Source: a bacterium | GTDB taxonomy: Bacteria > Patescibacteriota > Saccharimonadia > Saccharimonadales > Saccharimonadaceae | Length of the DNA: 12,764 bases | Direction of reading: 5' to 3' | Assembly: GCA_030428585.1 (NCBI GenBank) | Contig: JAUIDL010000016.1 | Location: 1 to 12,764, forward strand | Part shown: positions 5,989-11,693 of the stretch, piece by piece | Layout: every line of letters starts with the position of its first letter | Numbering within the stretch: the first letter of the stretch is position 1 | Translations under genes and position numbers: made by a program | Notes under the pieces: model-generated | Database searches by the model: none | Seen by the model: only the letters and a program-made list of their open reading frames with translations | Told to the model about the DNA's origin: nothing

Positions 5989-6362
5989 GACGGCGTCCAC
6001 CCAATTGCAAAAGCGATGAATCCTATCAGCGGCAAGGCAGGAATAATCAGCCAGACAACGATAATCACTATGCCAAACAAAGCCTGAACAGCCATCACCA
6101 CCAAACCGGCAATGATAGTAAAGCCACGCACCATCGCACCAATCAATCGAGAAATCGTTTTATCAAGAAAGGCTTGGAACTGCGCGCCAATCGGTCCACC
6201 AACTCGCCCAGCTGAAATCTGGCGAAATGGTGAGAACAACGTCGCCAGCAAGTGACCAATCGAAAAGAAATCGATTGTTCGAGCCAACCGTTGTCGAATC
6301 AGGTCTATCTGGTCAATCCAGCCAGGGCCGTACCACCATTGCAGTAATCCCACCAGGAACAT
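5979..6362 (-). CDS. Small membrane protein upstream of the clp-like gene, family not recognised
   Basis: 127 residues. An aromatic N-terminus (LLQWWYGPGW) leads to a hydrophobic FFSIGHLLATLFSPF segment, a glycine-rich loop (RQISAGRVGGPIG), and then two long membrane helices (about 75-97 and 98-120), ending in GWTPSWN. I do not recognise the family. The frame is open upstream to 6683, but that part lies over the divergent murT gene. ATG 6362 is chosen because TATAAT ends 6 nt before it. The gene overlaps the start of the clp-like gene by 10 nt, so the two are almost certainly co-transcribed and perhaps translationally coupled. A role as membrane partner of that AAA+ protein is inference. Confidence 0.8.
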   Translation of the reverse strand: MFLVGLLQWWYGPGWIDQIDLIRQRLARTIDFFSIGHLLATLFSPFRQISAGRVGGPIGAQFQAFLDKTISRLIGAMVRGFTIIAGLVVMAVQALFGIVIIVVWLIIPALPLIGFIAFAIGWTPSWN

Positions 6363-6368
6363 AGCTTC

Positions 6369-6374
6369 ATTATA
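6369..6374 (-). promoter_or_regulatory. -10 box of the membrane protein/clp-like operon
   Basis: TATAAT on the minus strand with 6 nt (gaagct) to ATG 6362, which predicts a leaderless mRNA. It is only 3 bp from the oppositely directed murT -10 box. Any -35 would lie inside murT. Confidence 0.7.
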
Positions 6375-6377
6375 CGA

Positions 6378-6383
6378 TATAAT
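6378..6383 (+). promoter_or_regulatory. -10 box of the murT-gatD operon
   Basis: TATAAT with 7 nt to ATG 6391. A GTG at 6385 lies 1 nt from the box, so it would be upstream of the transcript and is not the start. Together with the minus-strand box this forms the near-palindrome ATTATACGATATAAT. Confidence 0.7.
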
Positions 6384-6390
6384 AGTGCAT

Positions 6391-7662
6391 ATGCCCCATC
6401 CCTTTGTTGTCTTACTTGGAAAAGCCGTTCGCGCAGCGGCTCGTCTTCGTGGTGGAGGGTCGGCACTGCCTGGATTATTCGTCGAAAAAATCGATCCTGA
6501 TTTTATTAAAAAAACCTTAGGCCAACTGAAACACGGCGTGGTTGTTATCAGTGGTACAAATGGAAAAACAACCACTACTAAGATGGTTGTAGCCCTACTG
6601 GAAGCTAATGGCCTGCGGGTTTTTACCAACCGAACGGGCAGTAACTTTACCCGTGGTGTCGCAGCGGCGCTACTGAAAGACATTGATCTAAAAGGTCAGC
6701 TCCATGCCAATATAGCCGTCCTCGAGCTGGATGAAGCGCACGCCGTAAAATTCGTCCAAGCCGTCCAACCCCGCTACAGTCTGCTCCTGAACGTCATGCG
6801 TGATCAGCTTGATCGATTTGGAGAGATCGACTCGACAGCTAAAATGCTAGCGACCGTTGCAAATGCGACCAGCGACGCAGTTGTCCTGAACCGTGAAGAC
6901 CCCCGCGTGCGCAGTATTGCCGATATCCTTGAAGGTCAAGTAGTTACCTACTTTGGTCTCAGTGATAACCTCCTCGACCAATTCCCAAGCGACGATGATA
7001 TGCGCGGTGCGAATGTTACCCAAAGCACGCGTCCAAAAGCCAGCATTCTGCTCGACGCGTACAAAGACCAATCCGCCACCTTTTTAGTCGACGGAAAGCC
7101 GATTACAACCGACCTAAAGATTAACGGCATCTACAATGTCTTTAACGCGGCGGCGGCGATTGCACTAACAAAAGCCGTGACGCAGCGAGATTTTAATACA
7201 ACGAAAACATTTAACGCACTGGCTGAAGTAACGCCTGCCTTTGGTCGTGGCGAAGCTCTGACCATTGGCGGACAGCCGCTCGAATTAGTGCTGGTCAAAA
7301 ACCCGTCCGGCTTCCGTTTGGGACTTAAGTCATTTTCTCCAAAAGATTACGCGACCATGATTGCTATCAACGACAACTACGCCGATGGCCGAGATATGTC
7401 ATGGCTGTGGGATGTTGATTTTGAATCGCTGAATGAACACGGCGTCTCCCAAGTCACGGGTATTCGCGCCTACGACATGGCCCTGCGCTTGCAATATGAT
7501 GAAATTCCAATCGGTCATATTGAAACCGAGATTCCATTAGCTCTCCGTGCGTTTATCAATAATAACCCTGACTCACCAAAGCGTATTTATTGTACGTACA
7601 CCGCTATGCTGGCATTACGTCGTGAACTAGGAAAAATGACGAAAGTCGAGGTGGTCTCATGA
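6391..7662 (+). CDS. murT: Lipid II isoglutaminyl synthase (glutamine-hydrolysing) subunit MurT
   Basis: 423 residues. With GatD it amidates the alpha-carboxyl of D-Glu in lipid II to D-isoglutamine, at the cytoplasmic face, using ATP and ammonia from glutamine. Evidence: Mur-ligase P-loop GTNGKTTTT (55-63), the VLELDEAH strand (110-117), NVMRDQLDRFGE (134-145), GIYNVFNAAAA (247-256), VKNPSGFR (302-309), and the C-terminal DUF1727 signature INDNYADGRDMSWLWDVDF (326-344). Odd point: characterised MurT proteins carry a four-cysteine zinc ribbon in the central domain. Here that place (about 190-235) has no cysteine, and the whole protein has only C401. gatD follows with a 4-nt ATGA overlap. Confidence 0.93.
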   Translation: MPHPFVVLLGKAVRAAARLRGGGSALPGLFVEKIDPDFIKKTLGQLKHGVVVISGTNGKTTTTKMVVALLEANGLRVFTNRTGSNFTRGVAAALLKDIDLKGQLHANIAVLELDEAHAVKFVQAVQPRYSLLLNVMRDQLDRFGEIDSTAKMLATVANATSDAVVLNREDPRVRSIADILEGQVVTYFGLSDNLLDQFPSDDDMRGANVTQSTRPKASILLDAYKDQSATFLVDGKPITTDLKINGIYNVFNAAAAIALTKAVTQRDFNTTKTFNALAEVTPAFGRGEALTIGGQPLELVLVKNPSGFRLGLKSFSPKDYATMIAINDNYADGRDMSWLWDVDFESLNEHGVSQVTGIRAYDMALRLQYDEIPIGHIETEIPLALRAFINNNPDSPKRIYCTYTAMLALRRELGKMTKVEVVS

Positions 7663-8378
7663 GCCAGGTTATCCACGTTGTACAACTTTACCCGCGAGAC
7701 ATGAACATCTACGGTGACCATGGTAATTTATTGGTTTTGAAACGCCGTCTACAGTGGTATGGCTATGAACCAAAGATTACCGAATACAATGTTGGCGATG
7801 ACTTTCCGACCGACATCGATATTATCATCGGTGGCGGAGGTCAAGATAGCGGACAGGATAAAATTTACCAAGACCTCATGAAACGCGGGAAACAACTACG
7901 CGAGCTCGCCGATAACGACGTCCCGATGCTGTTGGTGTGCGGTCTGTACCAACTATTCGGTCAATTCTTTCAGACAAATCAAGACAAGCGACTCGATGGT
8001 ATTGGCATTCTTGATGTTGAGACATACGGCACGACCGAGCGCTTGATCGGCAACATTGTGACGCACAGCGAGACGTTCGGTGACATTGTTGGGTATGAGA
8101 ACCACAGCGGTCAGACGTACCTGGGTGAAACAGTCCAGCCGTTTGCGACGGTAGTGAAAGGTGCTGGCAATAACTCGAAAGATGGCCACGAGGGTGCACG
8201 GTACCGTAATGTTATTGGCACCTATCTACACGGTTCAATTTTGCCCAAAAACCCTAAGATTGCAGACTTTATGATTGAACTTGCCGTTCGTAAACGCTAC
8301 GGTGATTTCACCCCAAACGTGATTGACGATTTGTTTACCGACCTGGCTCGCAGTATTGCGATCGACCGTCCACGATAA
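7659..8378 (+). CDS. gatD: Lipid II isoglutaminyl synthase glutaminase subunit GatD
   Basis: 239 residues of the CobB/CobQ-like class I glutamine amidotransferase type. Catalytic cysteine C94 is in LLVCGLYQLFG and histidine H191 in GTYLHGSILPKNP, at nearly the same positions as in pneumococcal GatD. GGGGQDSGQD (58-67) and YENHSG (146-151) are family hallmarks. It releases ammonia from glutamine and passes it to MurT. The start overlaps the murT stop (ATGA), and GAGGTGG lies 5-11 nt upstream, a good Shine-Dalgarno for an internal cistron. The TAA directly abuts the TAA of convergent comEC. The pair implies a peptidoglycan with amidated stem peptides. Confidence 0.94.
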   Translation: MSQVIHVVQLYPRDMNIYGDHGNLLVLKRRLQWYGYEPKITEYNVGDDFPTDIDIIIGGGGQDSGQDKIYQDLMKRGKQLRELADNDVPMLLVCGLYQLFGQFFQTNQDKRLDGIGILDVETYGTTERLIGNIVTHSETFGDIVGYENHSGQTYLGETVQPFATVVKGAGNNSKDGHEGARYRNVIGTYLHGSILPKNPKIADFMIELAVRKRYGDFTPNVIDDLFTDLARSIAIDRPR

Positions 8379-9812
8379 TTATTCAACTGGGTTATAGCCG
8401 AGAAAGCGGTAGCCAGTTTTGACTTTTGCATACCAAGCTAAACCGACAAGTGCAACTACATAGACCCCTAGCGCCCATACCGGAGCCTCAACATCGCTCT
8501 GTGCCCAGGGCAGTTCGGCTAAATAGGTCGCCACATTAATCATATAGGCCAGCAATTGCTCGGTTCCCCACCCTATCCAACCCGCTAACCACGGCCAAAC
8601 GAAGCCAGCCACGCCCGTGACAAATGTCAAAAGCATTGCCAGCGGCACCAGCGGCACAACCAAAATATTGGCCATGATTGCCACGTGAGACAGACTGCCA
8701 AAGTAATACATAATTATCGGAAGTGTGACAATGTGAGCGGCGACCGTTTCACCCAAGATTTGCCTAATCGTGCCAGGTGGTTCTGGTCCAAAAAAGTACA
8801 CTTGAAACAGTGGTGCAATCAGCATCACCCCTGCAAACGCCGAGAAGCTGAGCATCCAGCCAACGTCTCCCCACGCAAAACTTGGTTGCCAGGCGACCGT
8901 CAGCGCCCCGATGATACATAACAGCACAACCGGGTGGACAACGCGTCCGTATTGCAGTAGCAATAAACTGATTCCCGATACCAATGCCGCTCGCGTCATA
9001 CTTGGACTAAGACCAGTGACCGAGACAAAAGCCAGCATCAGTGAAAACGCGAAGCTGAATGATGCGAATTTTGAATACTTTTTAAATAATCGGCGCGCTA
9101 ACCGCACCAAGATGGTCAAATTGTAACCGCTCGCCACGACTATGTGAGTGAGTCCGACAATTCGTAGCGCCTCCGATAATTCCTCGGATAGTGATGTTTT
9201 CTGTCCAGTAATATACCCAAGGCCTAAACTGACCTGCGGTTCGTCAATGAACTGACGAACTCGCTCAGAAAACCAATCACGGACCACTCTGCCGATATCA
9301 CCAGGAACGGGTCTTTCGTGACTAATCACTTTCGGGCGACTGAGTGTCCCGGCAAAATTACCAAAACCTTCTTGGAGCTTCCCTTCAAGCGTCACTATAT
9401 CTCCACGCAAGATGTCTTTTCGTAAGGACATATCGACCCAGATAGTTCCCGCGATATTATAACCGTCGAATTTGAGCGAATCCATCGTCAAACGAGTTGT
9501 CACTGCATGGGTTGGATCTTCTTTTACTCGTCCGGTCAGTGATAGATGACTCCCATTCAAAGATTGAAGAGCTTGTTGCTGCTGCCAGTGTATCGTTCCA
9601 TAGCTATTACCCATGACAAGTCCTGCGAATACGAGCACGGCAACCACGAGCACTCGACGGTAAAGTAGCCCTACAAAACCTGCCAACACGCCAAGCGAAA
9701 GCAAGACAATACCAACCTGCCACATACCAGCAAGAGCTACGCCAATCACAAAACTAGCCGACAATATCGTTAGCCGCCACTCGATTCCCACTGATTTTTT
9801 TCGCCACTGCAC
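8379..9812 (-). CDS. comEC: ComEC/Rec2-type competence membrane protein without the C-terminal hydrolase domain
   Basis: 477 residues. Two or three N-terminal helices (about 12-70) precede an OB-fold-like DUF4131 region (about 80-165: LSLTGRVKED, GDIVTLEGKLQEGFGNF). The Competence domain follows (about 190-460) with GLGYITGQKTSLSEE and GLTHIVVASGYNLTILVRL, the counterpart of the usual THLLAISGLHV, then many membrane helices. The protein stops at GYRFLGYNPVE, so the metallo-beta-lactamase domain of long ComEC proteins is missing. ComEC forms the inner-membrane channel for single-stranded DNA in transformation. The start is GTG: an in-frame TGA lies two codons upstream, the nearby ATG at 9816 is out of frame, and CATAAT ends 7 nt before it. 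Confidence 0.9.
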   Translation of the reverse strand: MQWRKKSVGIEWRLTILSASFVIGVALAGMWQVGIVLLSLGVLAGFVGLLYRRVLVVAVLVFAGLVMGNSYGTIHWQQQQALQSLNGSHLSLTGRVKEDPTHAVTTRLTMDSLKFDGYNIAGTIWVDMSLRKDILRGDIVTLEGKLQEGFGNFAGTLSRPKVISHERPVPGDIGRVVRDWFSERVRQFIDEPQVSLGLGYITGQKTSLSEELSEALRIVGLTHIVVASGYNLTILVRLARRLFKKYSKFASFSFAFSLMLAFVSVTGLSPSMTRAALVSGISLLLLQYGRVVHPVVLLCIIGALTVAWQPSFAWGDVGWMLSFSAFAGVMLIAPLFQVYFFGPEPPGTIRQILGETVAAHIVTLPIIMYYFGSLSHVAIMANILVVPLVPLAMLLTFVTGVAGFVWPWLAGWIGWGTEQLLAYMINVATYLAELPWAQSDVEAPVWALGVYVVALVGLAWYAKVKTGYRFLGYNPVE

Positions 9813-9819
9813 CCATCAG

Positions 9820-9825
9820 ATTATG
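9820..9825 (-). promoter_or_regulatory. -10-like box of comEC, leaderless GTG
   Basis: CATAAT on the minus strand with 7 nt to the GTG at 9812. It is one base off consensus, and a TTGGTG at 9845-9850 is spaced too widely (19 bp) to be a sure -35. Confidence 0.45.
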
Positions 9826-9881
9826 CGGATTAATCATTAAACGACACCAAATAGTATTTGGATCTTTTAATTTAACGTCAT

Positions 9882-10508
9882 CTAGACATATTCTATAGAC
9901 AAAACACCATCAGGTAAGTCAGTTTGGCGCTTTTTTTCGGCCCTCCGTGCACTGAATTCAGATCGGCTGAGAGCGCCGTGAACCATACCTGCGTATATGT
10001 TAGCGAAGCCGCCACCCATGACAGAGCCTGCCGTCGCGGCAGAGATGGCTGTTGCGACCGAAAGTGGTTCAGGCCAGCTATTTGTCATCTCAACCACATT
10101 TGCATATACCTCAGGTGCTATAATTCCTGCTACCGCTATTCCACCGGCACCCATTAGGGCCGCGCGACGGTGTAAATGATAGGCGTGCTTAGTATGGTAA
10201 ATCAGGTGTTCTGTTTCATGTCTTAAGTACCTACCTTGGAGTGCAAGAGTATCCGCTTTATTCACATTAATTGCTACTATGTGATTACTATCGTCATCAT
10301 TTTTGTTTCTTGGAGAAAAATAGCCGCCACCCTCACCAAAGTACCCGCCTTTCGTACCAAGTTGCACAGCTACCTTCGCTACTTCATCATCCGAAACACC
10401 CCTACGGGTCAAATAGTCAATATACCGATCAACATGAAACTCTACATCACGAATATATCTCCGAGCATCAGAGCTAACTTCTAAGATTGGACCATCTGTT
10501 TTTGACAT
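9882..10508 (-). CDS. Putative membrane zinc metallopeptidase (HExxH, M48-like layout)
   Basis: 208 residues. A soluble N-terminal half carries YLRHETEHLIYH (93-104), with the zincin motif H97-E98-x-x-H101. Two hydrophobic segments follow (about 117-135 and 149-175), then SRSEFSARRAEKK (181-193), whose E184 is placed like the third zinc ligand of gluzincins (M48: E in an ExxAD-type helix). The order HExxH, two membrane helices, E is that of HtpX-like M48 proteases, but overall resemblance is weak and I do not assign a family firmly. A glycine-rich stretch (GTKGGYFGEGGGYF, 51-64) precedes the motif. The frame is open upstream to 10616 through tRNA-Lys; ATG 10508 is chosen as the first start beyond the tRNA terminator. 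Confidence 0.72.
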   Translation of the reverse strand: MSKTDGPILEVSSDARRYIRDVEFHVDRYIDYLTRRGVSDDEVAKVAVQLGTKGGYFGEGGGYFSPRNKNDDDSNHIVAINVNKADTLALQGRYLRHETEHLIYHTKHAYHLHRRAALMGAGGIAVAGIIAPEVYANVVEMTNSWPEPLSVATAISAATAGSVMGGGFANIYAGMVHGALSRSEFSARRAEKKRQTDLPDGVLSIEYV

Positions 10509-10516
10509 TAGTATTA

Positions 10517-10544
10517 ATAATATTAAAAAATATACTAAAAGCAA
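10517..10544 (-). promoter_or_regulatory. Promoter of the metallopeptidase gene
   Basis: TTGCTT (-35, 10539-10544), 16-bp spacer, TATTAT (-10, 10517-10522), then 8 nt to ATG 10508. It is squeezed between the tRNA-Lys terminator and the gene, and again leaves no room for a ribosome binding site. Confidence 0.5.
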
Positions 10545-10547
10545 GCT

Positions 10548-10585
10548 CAAGTAAAAAATCGACCAGAAGGTCGATTCTTTACTTG
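10548..10585 (-). terminator. Terminator of tRNA-Lys, reaching into the CCA end
   Basis: Two 17-nt arms (10548-10564 and 10569-10585), complementary except for one G-U wobble, with a 4-nt loop. Core is AATCGACC, TTCT, GGTCGATTTTTT on the minus strand. The ascending arm includes the last two bases of the tRNA CCA. It has the same plan as the tRNA-Gly terminator. Confidence 0.8.
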
Positions 10586-10660
10586 GAGGGACTGGTGGGG
10601 CTTGAACCCACGACACCCTGCTTAAAAGGCAGGTGCTCTAACCAGCTGAGCTACAGTCCC
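10584..10660 (-). tRNA. tRNA-Lys (anticodon UUU)
   Basis: Cloverleaf on the minus strand: acceptor GGGACUG with CAGUCCC, D arm GCUC/GAGC, perfect anticodon stem CCUGC/GCAGG around CUUUUAA (UUU), T arm GUGGG-UUCAAGC-CCCAC, and encoded CCA (10584-10586). The discriminator base 73 is U, whereas bacterial tRNA-Lys usually has A or G there. It has the best promoter in the window and a strong terminator. Confidence 0.95.
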
Positions 10661-10674
10661 GTATGGCTTTTGAA

Positions 10675-10703
10675 AGTATAGCGAAACAGAGGTGATATGT
10701 CAA
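10675..10703 (-). promoter_or_regulatory. Consensus promoter of tRNA-Lys
   Basis: TTGACA (10698-10703), 17-bp spacer, TATACT (10675-10680) on the minus strand, 14 nt before the tRNA. A perfect -35 and optimal spacing. The -35 lies 2 bp from the stop codon of the upstream membrane gene. Confidence 0.88.
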
Positions 10704-10705
10704 TG

Positions 10706-11182
10706 TTAGCGCTTCTTGTCATGCGAGGCAGGTTTGGTCAAAAAGAGATCGACAACTGCCAGCACAACCCCGACGCTAATCACGATATCGCGATGAGCAA
10801 GGTGCCAATTGTAGACATCGGCTGCGATTCCTTCGAGAGGTAAGGCGTAGCCAATCGGCTCAAGTAAGAACGCGAACGCCAGAACCGTAAAAAGAAACGA
10901 GCCAACAATTCGGCCAACCAACGTTTTATACGTGTAGCCATGAAACATCAGCACAATCGCGGGTAGCAACACAACCGCCGACAATGCGACCGCATTAGTT
11001 AACGGCCCATCAGGTACCAAACCAGTTCCAGAGAGCAGTAATCCAGCATCATAACTCCAAATTGTACTCAGCGTCGCCCCTGCGGTTAGCGCAAGGCCCA
11101 GCAGACCAAATCGACGCTTGGTAAAGTACGCGCCCGTAAACAAACCGGCGGCAATCGCAATCAAGATCCCAATAACGATCAT
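10706..11182 (-). CDS. Small multi-pass membrane protein, function unknown
   Basis: 158 residues with about five predicted membrane helices (roughly 1-19, 26-44, 63-81, 89-109, 131-148). Short loops lie between them (TKRRFG, GYTYKTLVGR, YNWHLAHRD), and the tail is basic, ending PASHDKKR. I do not recognise the family; the pattern could fit a small transporter-like or CvpA-sized protein, but no motif supports that. The ATG overlaps the TGA of the DUF192 gene by 4 nt (ATGA), and a strong GGAGGAGGG Shine-Dalgarno lies 8 nt before the start, so it is the downstream partner of the DUF192 gene. It ends 2 bp from the tRNA-Lys -35 box. Confidence 0.8.
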   Translation of the reverse strand: MIVIGILIAIAAGLFTGAYFTKRRFGLLGLALTAGATLSTIWSYDAGLLLSGTGLVPDGPLTNAVALSAVVLLPAIVLMFHGYTYKTLVGRIVGSFLFTVLAFAFLLEPIGYALPLEGIAADVYNWHLAHRDIVISVGVVLAVVDLFLTKPASHDKKR

Positions 11183-11664
11183 TTTTGATTCCCTCCTCCA
11201 GATACCACAAAGTCAGCCTCGCTCCCCACGGTTATGCCATATTGGCCCACCGTTCCCGCAGCAAATTCAATCACATATTTGGATGGATCTTTTGGTGTGT
11301 ACGTTTTCAGTGTTCCAAGTTTTGGATCGGCGTCCGTCACGATATAGACGACTTCCTTTTGGGCATCCAGCCAGACAATATCGATCGGAATCACCATGTC
11401 TTTCATCCAGATTCCCCACTCTTTCTCTTGGTCAAAGACAAATAGTAGTGCATCATTCGGTCCCATACTCGTGACGCCAGACAAACCTTTGACCCGAGTT
11501 TCATCAGTATCCGCAACTCGTGCGTTAAAGCTGCCTGATCCCAATGTTAGTTCAGTGGTCGGCTTAAAATTATTCAGCATGAACAAGACGCCACTGGCGA
11601 GTGTCAATAACATCAGGCCAGCGATCAGAATCACTGTCGTATGCGTGCGCCAAAGTTTGCTCAT
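11179..11664 (-). CDS. DUF192 protein with N-terminal membrane anchor
   Basis: 161 residues. An N-terminal hydrophobic segment (about 10-31) is followed by a DUF192 domain (about 37-155) with its typical landmarks: TRVKGLSG (56-63), LLFVF (73-77), GIWMKDMVIPIDIVWLD (84-100), TYTP (121-124), YVIEFAAGTV (130-139). DUF192 domains are small, mostly extracytoplasmic beta-sandwich proteins whose activity is not established. The anchor lacks an obvious signal peptidase site, so I infer a membrane-tethered protein facing outward. No Shine-Dalgarno precedes the start. Instead a TATAAT at 11686-11691 and a five-codon frame (11661-11678) overlap the start, suggesting coupled translation from a leaderless mini-ORF. 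Confidence 0.88.
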   Translation of the reverse strand: MSKLWRTHTTVILIAGLMLLTLASGVLFMLNNFKPTTELTLGSGSFNARVADTDETRVKGLSGVTSMGPNDALLFVFDQEKEWGIWMKDMVIPIDIVWLDAQKEVVYIVTDADPKLGTLKTYTPKDPSKYVIEFAAGTVGQYGITVGSEADFVVSGGGNQK

Positions 11665-11678
11665 AGCATAACTACCAT
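11661..11678 (-). CDS. Possible leaderless five-codon leader ORF (MVVML)
   Basis: ATG at 11678 lies 7 nt after a TATAAT box, the same spacing used by true starts in this window. The frame reads M-V-V-M-L and stops at TGA (11661-11663), which overlaps the DUF192 ATG as ATGA. It could deliver ribosomes to the DUF192 start, which has no Shine-Dalgarno. Being only five codons long, it has no support beyond position. Confidence 0.35.
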   Translation of the reverse strand: MVVML

Positions 11679-11685
11679 GAGCACT

Positions 11686-11691
11686 ATTATA
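11686..11691 (-). promoter_or_regulatory. -10 box of the DUF192/membrane protein operon
   Basis: TATAAT on the minus strand begins 2 bp after the rimK stop codon and ends 22 nt before the DUF192 ATG, 7 nt before the mini-ORF ATG. It shows that DUF192 can be transcribed apart from rimK. Confidence 0.6.
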
Positions 11692-11693
11692 TA

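Noticed and set aside
5989..6000. GTG at 6000 as start of the clp-like gene
   Set aside because: It would lengthen the overlap with the upstream gene to 22 nt and lacks a Shine-Dalgarno; ATG 5988 has GGGTGG upstream. The difference is only four residues, so it stays possible.
6385..6390. GTG at 6385 as murT start
   Set aside because: It is 1 nt from the -10 box and would not be in the transcript; ATG 6391 has the usual spacing.
6363..6683. Upstream extension of the 127-aa membrane protein to 234 residues
   Set aside because: It lies antisense over the murT P-loop region and beyond the TATAAT box that fixes the start at 6362.
7876..8199. Long antisense frames over gatD and other real genes
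   Set aside because: They are shadows of well-supported genes, with unnatural composition and no start signals.
10509..10616. Hydrophobic N-terminal extension of the metallopeptidase frame
   Set aside because: The extra codons lie in tRNA-Lys, its terminator and the promoter; the apparent membrane segment is a by-product of AT-rich DNA.
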